Source: Polyangiaceae bacterium (GTDB lineage Bacteria; Myxococcota_A; Polyangia; Polyangiales; Polyangiaceae). From it: a DNA stretch of 64,000 bases. Below the pieces are notes generated by a model, which searched no databases, was not told the DNA's origin, and saw only the letters and a list, made by a program, of their open reading frames with translations. The DNA lies in the NCBI GenBank assembly GCA_020633205.1, contig JACKEB010000010.1, positions 806,001 through 870,000 of the forward strand, written 5' to 3'. The position numbers and the translations under genes were made by a program. Positions 42,986 to 51,324 of this stretch are shown here, piece by piece. How positions within the stretch are numbered: position 1 is the first letter of the stretch; the number at the start of each line of letters is the position of its first letter.

Positions 42986-44031
42986 AGCTATTGGTAACCG
43001 GTGGTTCCGGTTTCATCGGTTCCGCGCTGATCCGATATCTAGTGAGCGAGACCACAGCCGAAGTGGTCAATGTGGACAAGCTCACCTACGCCTCGTCCCA
43101 GGGCTCCCTCGCAGCCGTGGCCGACTCTCCGCGCTATCGATTCGAGCAAGTCGATATCTGCGACGCGCAGGAGGTTGCGCGGGTCTTCGCCGAACACCAA
43201 CCGACGGGGCTAATCCACCTCGCCGCGGAGTCCCATGTCGATCGTTCGATCGACGCGCCAGGCGAGTTCGTCCAGACGAATGTCGTCGGCACGTTCGTCT
43301 TGCTCCAGCAAGCCCTCGGCTACGTGCAGTCAGGGTCCGCTCCTCCGGACTTCAGGTTTCACCACGTCTCGACGGACGAGGTGTTTGGCTCCCTCGAGTT
43401 CGACAGCCCAGCATTCAGTGAAACCAATCCCTACGACCCGAGTTCGCCGTACAGCGCGAGCAAGGCCGCGGCGGATCACTTCGTTCGCGCGTGGCATCGC
43501 ACCTTCGGATTGCCTGTCGTCTTGAGCAACTGCTCGAACAACTACGGCCCCTATCAGTTCCCGGAAAAGTTGATCCCTCTGATGATCATCAAGGCCGCGG
43601 CGAGGGAACCTCTGCCGGTCTATGGTCGCGGCGAGAACGTCCGAGATTGGCTCCACGTAAACGATCACGCTCGCGCGCTGTGGCGCATCTTCACTCAAGG
43701 TGTGCTGGGGGAGAGCTACAACATCGGGGGCAACAGCGAGCGCTCGAACCTAGAGGTCGTTCAGCGGGTGTGTGACCTCGTGGACGCGCGTCTGCCCGGG
43801 GGGGCAGCCCGGCGCGAGCTGATCACCTACGTCAAGGACCGCCCTGGCCACGACCTGCGCTATGCCATGGACGCGAGCAAGCTGGAGCGCGAGCTGAGCT
43901 GGACTCCCCAAGAGACCTTCGACTCGGGACTCGAGCAAACCGTCGACTGGTATCTCGAGAACCGTGAGTGGTGGCAGCCGATCCTGGACGCGAAGTACGC
44001 GGGGAACCGCTTGGGTCTGGGGAAGAGCTGA
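42982..44031 (+). CDS. rfbB: dTDP-glucose 4,6-dehydratase
   Basis: RmlB makes dTDP-4-keto-6-deoxyglucose, the second step of dTDP-rhamnose synthesis. The 349-residue SDR protein has GGSGFIGS, the catalytic STDEVFGS (Thr/Asp/Glu triad) and YSASKAAADHF with the YxxxK pair. NNYGPYQFPEKLIP is a further family block. The start is GTG 42982, coupled by overlap to rmlC; the earlier ATG at 42853 would overlap rmlC widely. The last base overlaps the ATG of rmlD. Confidence 0.95.
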   Translation: MKLLVTGGSGFIGSALIRYLVSETTAEVVNVDKLTYASSQGSLAAVADSPRYRFEQVDICDAQEVARVFAEHQPTGLIHLAAESHVDRSIDAPGEFVQTNVVGTFVLLQQALGYVQSGSAPPDFRFHHVSTDEVFGSLEFDSPAFSETNPYDPSSPYSASKAAADHFVRAWHRTFGLPVVLSNCSNNYGPYQFPEKLIPLMIIKAAAREPLPVYGRGENVRDWLHVNDHARALWRIFTQGVLGESYNIGGNSERSNLEVVQRVCDLVDARLPGGAARRELITYVKDRPGHDLRYAMDASKLERELSWTPQETFDSGLEQTVDWYLENREWWQPILDAKYAGNRLGLGKS

Positions 44032-44924
44032 TGGCTCCAGACATTCTGCTCGTCGGCGCGGGCGGCGGCCTCGGAAGCGCGCTGACCGCCACCGAGTGGC
44101 CTGAGGCAGTGAACCTGCGCGCGTTGTCCCGCGCCGCCCTCGACGTCACCGATGCCAGTGCGGTGGACGCAGCGATTGGCAGCGCCAAGGTGATCATCAA
44201 CGCGGCCGCGTACACGCTCGTCGACGCAGCAGAGAGCCAGCAAGAGGAAGCTTTCGCTGTGAACGCGGAGGGCCCGCGAGTGCTCGCCCGGATCGCCGCA
44301 GCGCGAGGGATCCCGCTGCTCCACGTGTCGACGGACTACGTCTTCGACGGCGAAGCCAGCGCCCCCTACACCGAAGAAGCGCCGACGAATCCCCTCGGTG
44401 TCTACGGAGCTTCCAAAGCCCTCGGTGAAGAGCACGTCCGCGAACTCGCCCCGAACCACCTCATCCTCCGCACCTCCTGGGTGTTTGGGCCCCACGGAAA
44501 CAACTTCGTGAGGACCATGGTTCGCTTGATGGGCGAGCGGGAGTCTCTCTCCGTGGTGAGTGATCAACTCGGCTGTCCGACGCCGACCACCGAGCTTGCC
44601 CGCTGCATCCGAGACCTCGCGATGCGTTGTCTGAGTGCCGATGTCCCCTGGGGCACGTTCCACCTCTCGGGCTCACCCTCGACGAGCTGGTTCGATTTCG
44701 CGAAGGCCATCGCCAAGGCGATGCAACACCACGGCGCGAAGGCTGCAACGGTTCAGCCCATCAGCACCGCGGAGTATCCAACGGCGGCGCGTAGACCGAA
44801 GAGCTCCGTTCTGGACTGCAGCAAGGCCAAGGGCAACCTCGGCCTAGAGATAGGACCATGGGCACCGGCAATGCACGAACTCGTCCACCAACTCCTCACT
44901 GAAGCGGGAAAGATCGAAGCATGA
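44031..44924 (+). CDS. rfbD: dTDP-4-dehydrorhamnose reductase
   Basis: RmlD reduces dTDP-4-keto-L-rhamnose to dTDP-L-rhamnose with NAD(P)H. The 297-residue protein has a Gly-rich motif VGAGGGLGSA, NAAAYTLVDAAE, STDYVFDG and the catalytic YGASKALGE. RTSWVFGPHGNNFV is a typical family block. ATG 44031 shares a base with the rmlB stop (TGATG). Its own stop overlaps the ATG of rmlA (ATGA). The four rml genes run in the order C-B-D-A. Confidence 0.94.
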   Translation: MAPDILLVGAGGGLGSALTATEWPEAVNLRALSRAALDVTDASAVDAAIGSAKVIINAAAYTLVDAAESQQEEAFAVNAEGPRVLARIAAARGIPLLHVSTDYVFDGEASAPYTEEAPTNPLGVYGASKALGEEHVRELAPNHLILRTSWVFGPHGNNFVRTMVRLMGERESLSVVSDQLGCPTPTTELARCIRDLAMRCLSADVPWGTFHLSGSPSTSWFDFAKAIAKAMQHHGAKAATVQPISTAEYPTAARRPKSSVLDCSKAKGNLGLEIGPWAPAMHELVHQLLTEAGKIEA

Positions 44925-45799
44925 AGGGAATCATCCTGGCCGGTGGCAGCGGGACACGCCTTCACCCATTGACCCGCAGCGTGAGCAAGCAGCTCTTGCC
45001 GGTCTATGACAAGCCGATGATCTACTACCCTCTCTCGGTGCTGATGCTCGCGGGTATCCGCGAGGTACTGATTATTACGACCCCCCACGACCAACAGAGC
45101 TTCGTTCGGCTGCTCGCTGACGGAAGCCAGTGGGGCCTGAACATCAGCTACGCCGTCCAGCCGCGCCCCGAGGGTCTCGCCCAGGCGTTCATCATTGGCC
45201 GGGATTTCGTCGGTTCAGAGCCCTGTGCGCTGATCCTCGGGGATAACCTGTACTACGGCCACGGCCTGACCGAACACCTCGCGCGGGCGACCGCTACCGA
45301 GCGCGGAGCGACCATCTTCGGCTACCGCGTCAGGGACCCCGAGCGCTACGGCGTGGTGGAGTTCGACGCCCAAGGCACGGCGATCAGCATCGAAGAGAAG
45401 CCCAAGGCGCCGCGCTCGCACTGGGCCGTAACGGGCTTGTACTTCTACGACAACCGCGTGCTCGACATCGCTGCTCAGGTGAAGCCTTCCGCGCGCGGCG
45501 AGCTCGAGATCACCTCGGTCAACAATGCGTACTTGGAGCTTGGGAACCTCCATGTGGAGAAGCTGGGCCGCGGCTTCGCTTGGCTCGATACGGGGACCCA
45601 CGACTCATTGCTCGAGGCATCAGAGTTCGTGCGCACCGTAGAGAAGCGGCAAGGACAGAAAGTGGCGTGCATCGAAGAGATTGCCTACCGGCAGAAGTAC
45701 ATCGACGCCGACCAGCTGTTGGCGTTGAAGCGCGAGTTGCCGGCAGACTACGCCGACTACCTCGATCAGGTTGCCCGGGAACCGCAGAGCGTTTGGTAG
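44921..45799 (+). CDS. rfbA: Glucose-1-phosphate thymidylyltransferase
   Basis: RmlA joins glucose-1-phosphate to dTTP, the entry step to dTDP-rhamnose, and is usually feedback-inhibited by the end product. The 292-residue length is exact for the family. The N-terminus MKGIILAGGSGTRLHPLT contains the nucleotide loop, followed by SKQLLPVYDKPMIYYPLS, ILGDNLYYG and the sugar-binding EEKPKAPRS. It is coupled to rmlD by ATGA and followed after 3 bases by a glycosyltransferase gene. Confidence 0.96.
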   Translation: MKGIILAGGSGTRLHPLTRSVSKQLLPVYDKPMIYYPLSVLMLAGIREVLIITTPHDQQSFVRLLADGSQWGLNISYAVQPRPEGLAQAFIIGRDFVGSEPCALILGDNLYYGHGLTEHLARATATERGATIFGYRVRDPERYGVVEFDAQGTAISIEEKPKAPRSHWAVTGLYFYDNRVLDIAAQVKPSARGELEITSVNNAYLELGNLHVEKLGRGFAWLDTGTHDSLLEASEFVRTVEKRQGQKVACIEEIAYRQKYIDADQLLALKRELPADYADYLDQVAREPQSVW

Positions 45800-45802
45800 C
45801 GC

Positions 45803-46972
45803 ATGTCTGACGAACCGAACGTCACCTTGGTGTGTCCCGATCTGAGCACGAACTGCCTCGGACGCACCCTGCTCCTCGCGGAACTGACGGAACCGCGGTT
45901 TCGACCGCAAATCGTCGGCGTGCGCCTGGGTAAGAGCATCTGGAGTCCGGCAAAAGGCTCCCACATCCCAATTCGTGAGCTCCCCCTGCGATCGGTCGCG
46001 GGCTGGCCTCGCGCGGTGCGCTGGTTTCGCCGAATCGCCCACGGGACTCGAGTGGTCGTTACGAAACCCCTCGCGACGAGCCTCGGGCTCGCCCTCGCGA
46101 GTGGGGTGCGTCCCACAGAGACGCTGCTCGACAACGACGACTGGGAGTTCGGCCTGAGAAAGACTCATGGCCCTCAATCACCGCTCGCGAAAGCCTCGGA
46201 GCTCTTCGATCCGAAGTCGTTCAACGGCTTGGCCACCACCGCCCTGCTCGAGCACGGTCTGGTCAGCTATGAGCACCGCACGGTCTCGAACACCTGGTTG
46301 CAGCGGCGCTTCGGCGGCGTCGTGCTTCCCCATGTCCGGGACACCAACTGGCTCGACCCGAGCAAGCTGGACCGCGAGGCGTTGCGTGCTGGTCTTGGCC
46401 TGGGCGACAAGACGTGGGTGGGCTTCATCGGCACGCCGCGTTCCCACAAGGGCACGGACGAGCTGGTCCAGGCGGCGAGGCTTGCGGGGTCCAACGTTGG
46501 TGTGTTCATCGCCGGACTGGACCCGGCTGACAAATATGCCGCCGAGTTCCTCGTGACCGCGGAACGCGTCCTGGGCAAAGACCGGCTGTCCATTCACGGT
46601 CCCTTCCCGTTCTCCGAGCTACCGAGCTGGGTGGCCGCACCCGACATCGTCGCACTGCCTTCTCGAGACGAACCCGGCGCCTGGGGACAGATCCCAGCGA
46701 AGCTGTTCGACGCAATGGCGATGGCCAAGCCGATTGTCGTGACCGAGGTCAATGACATGGGCAAGATCCTCGGGGACGCCGGGGTCCGGGTCCCCCCTGG
46801 AGACGTGAACGCCCTCGGCGCGGCGCTCAAGCGCCTAGCTGAGGCGCCGGAGGAAGCAAGCCTGCTCGGCGAAGCCGCGAGAACCATTGCCGTACGGAAA
46901 TACAGTTATGAGGCCGGACGCCTCACGCTGAACGAACTCTTGGAGAAGGTCTCCACCTTCCGCGAGCGATGA
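45803..46972 (+). CDS. GT4-like glycosyltransferase
   Basis: The 389-residue protein has the GT-B two-lobe pattern. The second lobe starts VGFIGTPRSHKGTDELVQAA and carries the nucleotide-sugar block LPSRDEPGAWGQIPAKLFDAMAMA, with the ExxxxxxxE-like acidic signature of GT4 enzymes. A rhamnosyl or related transferase acting on the surface polysaccharide is likely from its position after rmlA, but donor and acceptor are not readable. Its stop overlaps the flippase ATG (ATGA). Confidence 0.85.
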   Translation: MSDEPNVTLVCPDLSTNCLGRTLLLAELTEPRFRPQIVGVRLGKSIWSPAKGSHIPIRELPLRSVAGWPRAVRWFRRIAHGTRVVVTKPLATSLGLALASGVRPTETLLDNDDWEFGLRKTHGPQSPLAKASELFDPKSFNGLATTALLEHGLVSYEHRTVSNTWLQRRFGGVVLPHVRDTNWLDPSKLDREALRAGLGLGDKTWVGFIGTPRSHKGTDELVQAARLAGSNVGVFIAGLDPADKYAAEFLVTAERVLGKDRLSIHGPFPFSELPSWVAAPDIVALPSRDEPGAWGQIPAKLFDAMAMAKPIVVTEVNDMGKILGDAGVRVPPGDVNALGAALKRLAEAPEEASLLGEAARTIAVRKYSYEAGRLTLNELLEKVSTFRER

Positions 46973-48456
46973 GCCAAACCCTCGGTTCCCAAGTCGCCCG
47001 TGGGGCGCTGGTGAAGCTGCTGGGTGGGGTTCCAGTCAACATCCTCGCGTTGGTACTGACGCTAATCGCGGCACGCATCCTCGTCCCCAGCGAGTACGGC
47101 ACCTACACGTTGGCGGCGGCCATCTACGGCTTGAGCGACATCCTCACCAATCCCGCCGTCGCCACCTATCTGATCCGCAATCCAGACTCCACGGACCACA
47201 GCATCAACGCCGCGTGGACCGCGTCCGCAGTCCGTGGGCTATTCCTCAGCGCAATCCTGTTCTTCATCGCGCCCTACCTGAGCAGCCTGTTCGATGGTGG
47301 CCCCAAGGTCACCTTGCTGCTGAGGATCATGAGCACCGCGTTCATTGCTCAGGGTCTGAAGAACCTGCACAGCGTTCGCTTCCACCAGCGACTCGAGATG
47401 ACGCGCGTGCTCTTGGTCGATTCTCTGGGTACCGCGGTCTCGAGCATCCTCGGCATAGTGCTGCTGTACATCACGCGGGACGTCATGGCGCTGGCCGTTG
47501 CGGCAGCAGGTGGACCGTGGCTCAACGCGCTCTTCAGCTGGGTGTTCTCGAAGCGCGCTCGCTTCGTTTGGGACACCGCGGAGTGGGGAGCGATCTGGCG
47601 CTTTACTCGCTTCCTGCTGCTGAACGGGCTGATCCACTACGCGCTACTCAACTTGGATGACCTGATGGTCGCCAAGCTGTCCGACAAGGCGGCTCTCGGT
47701 CTCTACAGCCTCTCATATGCCATCGTGAACGCCGCGGTGCTGTTCTTCGTCAGACCGCTGGCGGACATCATGCTGCCGACCCTGGCGCGATTAAGGGACA
47801 AGCCTCCAAGGCTCGCCGAAGCCTGCGTCGCCGCAGTGAGCGTGTTCGCCGCGGCGAGCTGGGCGATCACATCCTATGGCTGGGTGCTCTCTGACGACCT
47901 GTTCAACCTACTCTCAGATCGCTCCGAGTGGGCCCAGGCCGCCCCAGTGTTTCGAGCTCTGCTGCCGTTCGTGTTGATCCGCGGCGTGAACAACGCGCTG
48001 GGAGCGCTCGTCCTTGCCGCGGGGCAACCACGGCAGCTCACGTTGATCTCGGGTGTCCAGTTGCTCCTGATGATCCCAATCGGGCTCTTGGGATACGTCG
48101 CCTCGGGCTACCTTGGACTGATCATTGCGATCACGGCGCTAAACGGCCTCGCCATGCTCGCACTGACGTGGCTCGCCCCGCGCCTCGCGCCGGTCTCCAG
48201 CGTCGCCCTGTTGCTCACCATCTTCGCGCCGATGCCCGCGGCGCTTTGTTCGGGGTTCGCCGTGGCCTGGGTCACGGGCTACGTGCACAGCCCGCTCGGT
48301 CGCGTGCTCCTCGGACTGCTCGCAGCGGTGATCGTGTTTACGGTCACCTGGGAGCTGACCTGCAGGACGCGCGTCGGAGCGCTGAAGTCCGCAGAGTCCT
48401 TCATGTCACTCTTGCAACGGATCCGCGCCCGCCGTGCGGGCGCTAGCTCAGGCTAG
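46969..48456 (+). CDS. Polysaccharide flippase (Wzx/MOP-type)
   Basis: The 495-residue membrane protein has about 14 hydrophobic helices and opens with VARGALVKLLGGVPVNILAL then AARILVPSEYGTYTLA, the typical start of the Wzx/oligosaccharide flippase family. It should move lipid-linked repeat units across the inner membrane. No Wzy polymerase or Wzz gene is visible in this window. Coupled to the upstream glycosyltransferase by ATGA. The last 9 bases overlap the end of the convergent methyltransferase gene. Confidence 0.88.
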   Translation: MSQTLGSQVARGALVKLLGGVPVNILALVLTLIAARILVPSEYGTYTLAAAIYGLSDILTNPAVATYLIRNPDSTDHSINAAWTASAVRGLFLSAILFFIAPYLSSLFDGGPKVTLLLRIMSTAFIAQGLKNLHSVRFHQRLEMTRVLLVDSLGTAVSSILGIVLLYITRDVMALAVAAAGGPWLNALFSWVFSKRARFVWDTAEWGAIWRFTRFLLLNGLIHYALLNLDDLMVAKLSDKAALGLYSLSYAIVNAAVLFFVRPLADIMLPTLARLRDKPPRLAEACVAAVSVFAAASWAITSYGWVLSDDLFNLLSDRSEWAQAAPVFRALLPFVLIRGVNNALGALVLAAGQPRQLTLISGVQLLLMIPIGLLGYVASGYLGLIIAITALNGLAMLALTWLAPRLAPVSSVALLLTIFAPMPAALCSGFAVAWVTGYVHSPLGRVLLGLLAAVIVFTVTWELTCRTRVGALKSAESFMSLLQRIRARRAGASSG

Positions 48457-49092
48457 CAGCGAGACGAACTGATAGGCGGTGTAACGCCGTAGGACCGGGA
48501 GGCGTGACGTCAGCGGCGCGCTGAACTCATTCAGCCAGTGCGGACGCTCAATCACCCGATGATGCACCCTCCGCTCACGCTCTTCGAAACCCGCCTCCGC
48601 AAACAGGGCCTTGAGGTTTCTTTCCCCGAAGAAACGCAAATGGGTTCGATCGTGGATCCCACGTTCGCGATACGGCCACTGGCCAGAAAGGAGCGCCGAG
48701 AAAGTCGACAGATGCGCGACGTTGGGTAGTGACACCACGACCAGACCATTGGGCACCAGACGGCGAATGGTCGCGAGAGCCGTCCAGGGATCTACGAGGT
48801 GCTCGATCACATCGCCGCAAAGCACCAGATCGAAGCGTCGTCCGTCGCCTGCGAGTTTGCCCAGCAGCACGCCAGCATCACCTTCCAGCACTTCGTCCAG
48901 CGCCTCCTTAGCGGCAGCGGCACTCTCCGGGGAGTACTCGATTCCAGTGACGTGAGCCCCACGCTGTTTGAGCGCGCTACCCGTCGCCCCCGTGGCACAC
49001 CCCACGTCCAACACGCGCTCGAAGCGTCGCCCCGTCGGCAGGATCTCGAGCATGTCGCTGCGCAAGCCTACGTATGAGGAGTTCTGTGCCAT
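48448..49092 (-). CDS. Class I SAM-dependent methyltransferase
   Basis: The 214-residue protein carries motif I VLDVGCATGATGSAL, an acidic loop after IEYSPES and motif IV FDLVLCGDVIEHLVDPWTAL, followed by VSLPNVAHLSTF. These features match class I methyltransferases of the Methyltransf_23/UbiG-like group that often accompany glycan clusters. The substrate is not readable. It is the last gene of a minus-strand run; its ATG directly follows the stop of the M20 peptidase gene. It ends inside the flippase gene by 9 bases. Confidence 0.85.
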   Translation of the reverse strand: MAQNSSYVGLRSDMLEILPTGRRFERVLDVGCATGATGSALKQRGAHVTGIEYSPESAAAAKEALDEVLEGDAGVLLGKLAGDGRRFDLVLCGDVIEHLVDPWTALATIRRLVPNGLVVVSLPNVAHLSTFSALLSGQWPYRERGIHDRTHLRFFGERNLKALFAEAGFEERERRVHHRVIERPHWLNEFSAPLTSRLPVLRRYTAYQFVSLLA

Positions 49093-50589
49093 CTACGGTT
49101 CTCCACCAGAAAACTTCTGCACGAAGCTCGAGCAGAACGTCACGACCCGCTTGTAGTCCTCGAGGCGGATGCGCTCATCGGAATTGCGGCTTCGGCTCAT
49201 GTCATCAGGCGCCATCAGAAGCGGCCGAAAGCGGTAGATGTTCTCGCTGAGCGCGTTGTAGTGACGGGCGTCCGTGGCTCCGAGCACCAGCGAGGGCGCA
49301 AACACCGACTCCGGGAACACCGCCTTCACCACCTCTTGAAACTGCTTGAATTCCGCGGCCTCGACCGACGATACCGGCGGCGCCGCATACGCTCCATCCA
49401 AGAATCTGAGCTTGATGCTCGGATCAGCGACAACCTTCGCAGCGTGCGCCTTGAGCGCCTCCAGCGTGTCCCCTGGACGCAGACGGTAGTTCGCTAGCGT
49501 GGGGTGAGGAGGGAGCCGCTTCTCGTCGATTCCGGGCGGAACGTCGGTGCTCGTCACGAGCGTGCGGATCAGAGCCTCGGAGCCTTGGGACTGCTTGATG
49601 CGATCTTCGAGCAGGCCGGAAAACAGCCAGCGATTGGCGACCGCGACACGGATCGGAAACGGCAGCTCGCTCGCCAAGTACTCGAATTGGTAGACGGCCG
49701 GCCCCGAAAACTCGGCAGGCATCGGCTGCTCTTCGAGCCGCTTCTGCGCCGCCTCGAGCTTACTGTCCGAGCCGGCGCCTTCGCTCTCCAACAGCAAGCT
49801 GGCTTGCCCCTTCTCTCCCACGCCGACCATCGCGATGGGCGCGGGGATCTCGGGCATGAAGCCCTTCACCACGGCCAGCCCTTCGGTCAATACCACATGG
49901 AATTTCGGAGCCTTCCCGCTGAGCGCCTGCGCGAGCCCATGGGTGCCGACCTCCCCACCGCGCAGCTGATCGTGACTGAGGGCCACGTAGAGCGTGCGCT
50001 TCGGCTTGAACCCACTGTTGGCGAGCTGCTCCAGCGCTTCGAAGAGACCGACTACGAATGACTTGTCGTCGAGGGTGCCTCGCCCCCAGATGACGTCGTC
50101 CTTGAACGCGCCGGAGAAAGGCTTCTCCGTCCAAGACATCGACGTGCCGGGCTGCACCGTCGCCACATCCATGTGGCCAGCGATCACCATCGGTGCAAGC
50201 CCGGGGTCTGTCCCCTCCCAGCGGTAGAGCAGGCTGTGCTCGGCCACCACTTCGCGCTGCATCGCCTCGTGGGCTTTGGGAAAGCTGCCGCTCAGGTAGC
50301 TCCCGAAGCTACGAAACGCTGCGACGTCTTCCCGTCGCAACGCGGAGGTGCGGGTCCCGTGCTGAGAACGTGAGATGGTCTGAATCCGCACGGCACCCTG
50401 AAGGTGACTCACGGCCTTTTGCCAGTCGACCTCCGGTATCGCGGCTGCAGGGGCGCTCAACTGGCGGCTCTTGAACTGCTTGCCTCGGTAGAGCAGCGTG
50501 CCGGCTAGCGCCAAGGTCGAGAGCAAGACGACGTGAACGATGTACCGCCACTTGCCCTTCTTCTTCTTCGAGGGTTGCTCTTCGTTCAC
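49093..50589 (-). CDS. Membrane-anchored M20-family metallopeptidase
   Basis: The 498-residue protein has a Lys-rich start (KKKKGKW), one N-terminal membrane helix (about 14-33) and an M20 (carboxypeptidase S / PM20D1-like) catalytic domain. Zinc and catalytic residues are visible in VIAGHMDVATVQPG, VIWGRGTLDDKSFVVG and the late LGATDARHYNALSENIYRF. M20 enzymes cleave N-acyl amino acids or small peptides. The active domain probably faces the periplasm. The start is GTG overlapping the rlmE stop (GTGA). Confidence 0.87.
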   Translation of the reverse strand: MNEEQPSKKKKGKWRYIVHVVLLSTLALAGTLLYRGKQFKSRQLSAPAAAIPEVDWQKAVSHLQGAVRIQTISRSQHGTRTSALRREDVAAFRSFGSYLSGSFPKAHEAMQREVVAEHSLLYRWEGTDPGLAPMVIAGHMDVATVQPGTSMSWTEKPFSGAFKDDVIWGRGTLDDKSFVVGLFEALEQLANSGFKPKRTLYVALSHDQLRGGEVGTHGLAQALSGKAPKFHVVLTEGLAVVKGFMPEIPAPIAMVGVGEKGQASLLLESEGAGSDSKLEAAQKRLEEQPMPAEFSGPAVYQFEYLASELPFPIRVAVANRWLFSGLLEDRIKQSQGSEALIRTLVTSTDVPPGIDEKRLPPHPTLANYRLRPGDTLEALKAHAAKVVADPSIKLRFLDGAYAAPPVSSVEAAEFKQFQEVVKAVFPESVFAPSLVLGATDARHYNALSENIYRFRPLLMAPDDMSRSRNSDERIRLEDYKRVVTFCSSFVQKFSGGEP

Positions 50590-51251
50590 TGAGCGACGCC
50601 TCCGCCGTCACGTGGTGCGTCCGAGCTGGGAGGCGCTTGTTGCGAGGTCATGGCCTGTGCTTTGAGCCTCACCCCCACCAAGAAAACCTCCGTGCTTGCA
50701 TCACGGGTCGCGGCAGGGCGCACGATTTTGCAGCTCTCGTAGGCCGCTTGTACTGCCTTCTTTGCCGCGTCGAAGTCCTCGCTCATGAAGATCTTCGCCA
50801 CGAAGTCGGAGCCTGGCTTTCCCACTCGCTTGGCCACCTCGAGCGCTCCGACCGCAAGCTCGTAGCTCAGGTAGCGATCCCGCACCTTGTCGCCACTGGT
50901 GCGCGGCGCCATGTCGCTCAGCACCACGTCATACGGTGCGTGCTCGGCAATCAACGCCGAGTCGGGATCCAGCGCATCGCCCTGGGCGATGTGGACGTTC
51001 GCGCCGAGCTGCTCTTCGATCGCGGACAGATCGATCGCCACCACGAGCCCCTTCGGCCCGACTTGCTGGCCCGCATACTTGCTCCAAGACCCCGGAGCTG
51101 CACCCAGATCCAACACCCGCTTGCCAGCACCGAGCAGGCGAACTCGCTTCTGGATCTCTTCGAGCTTGTACACGCTCCGCGCGGGGAACCCAGCCGCACG
51201 CGCCGCGCGGGTGTGATGATCGTTCTGATAGGGATTTCGCTTCTTGGCCAC
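50586..51251 (-). CDS. rlmE: 23S rRNA (uridine-2552-2'-O)-methyltransferase
   Basis: RlmE (FtsJ/RrmJ) methylates U2552 in the peptidyl-transferase A-loop of 23S rRNA. The 221-residue protein has the family start KKRNPYQNDHHTRAARAAGF then ARSVYKLEEI with the first catalytic Lys. Motif I is VLDLGAAPGSWSKYA. The Asp lies in VVLSDMAPRTSGD, the second Lys in VAKIF and the Glu in STEVFLVG, completing the K-D-K-E tetrad. Unusually, a poorly conserved 20-residue Gln/Pro/Ser/Asp/Gly tail follows. It heads an apparent operon with the M20 peptidase and methyltransferase. Confidence 0.94.
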   Translation of the reverse strand: MAKKRNPYQNDHHTRAARAAGFPARSVYKLEEIQKRVRLLGAGKRVLDLGAAPGSWSKYAGQQVGPKGLVVAIDLSAIEEQLGANVHIAQGDALDPDSALIAEHAPYDVVLSDMAPRTSGDKVRDRYLSYELAVGALEVAKRVGKPGSDFVAKIFMSEDFDAAKKAVQAAYESCKIVRPAATRDASTEVFLVGVRLKAQAMTSQQAPPSSDAPRDGGGVAQ

Positions 51252-51324
51252 GGGCTTAGTTGCTCGTTGGTAGCAGTGTGGGTCTCGCAGCTCAAACTCT
51301 CAGCAGCTGGGCGCTCGCTCGACC

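Noticed and set aside
45803..46972. Assigning a rhamnosyltransferase activity
   Set aside because: The position after rmlA suggests it, but donor specificity of GT4 enzymes cannot be read from motifs.
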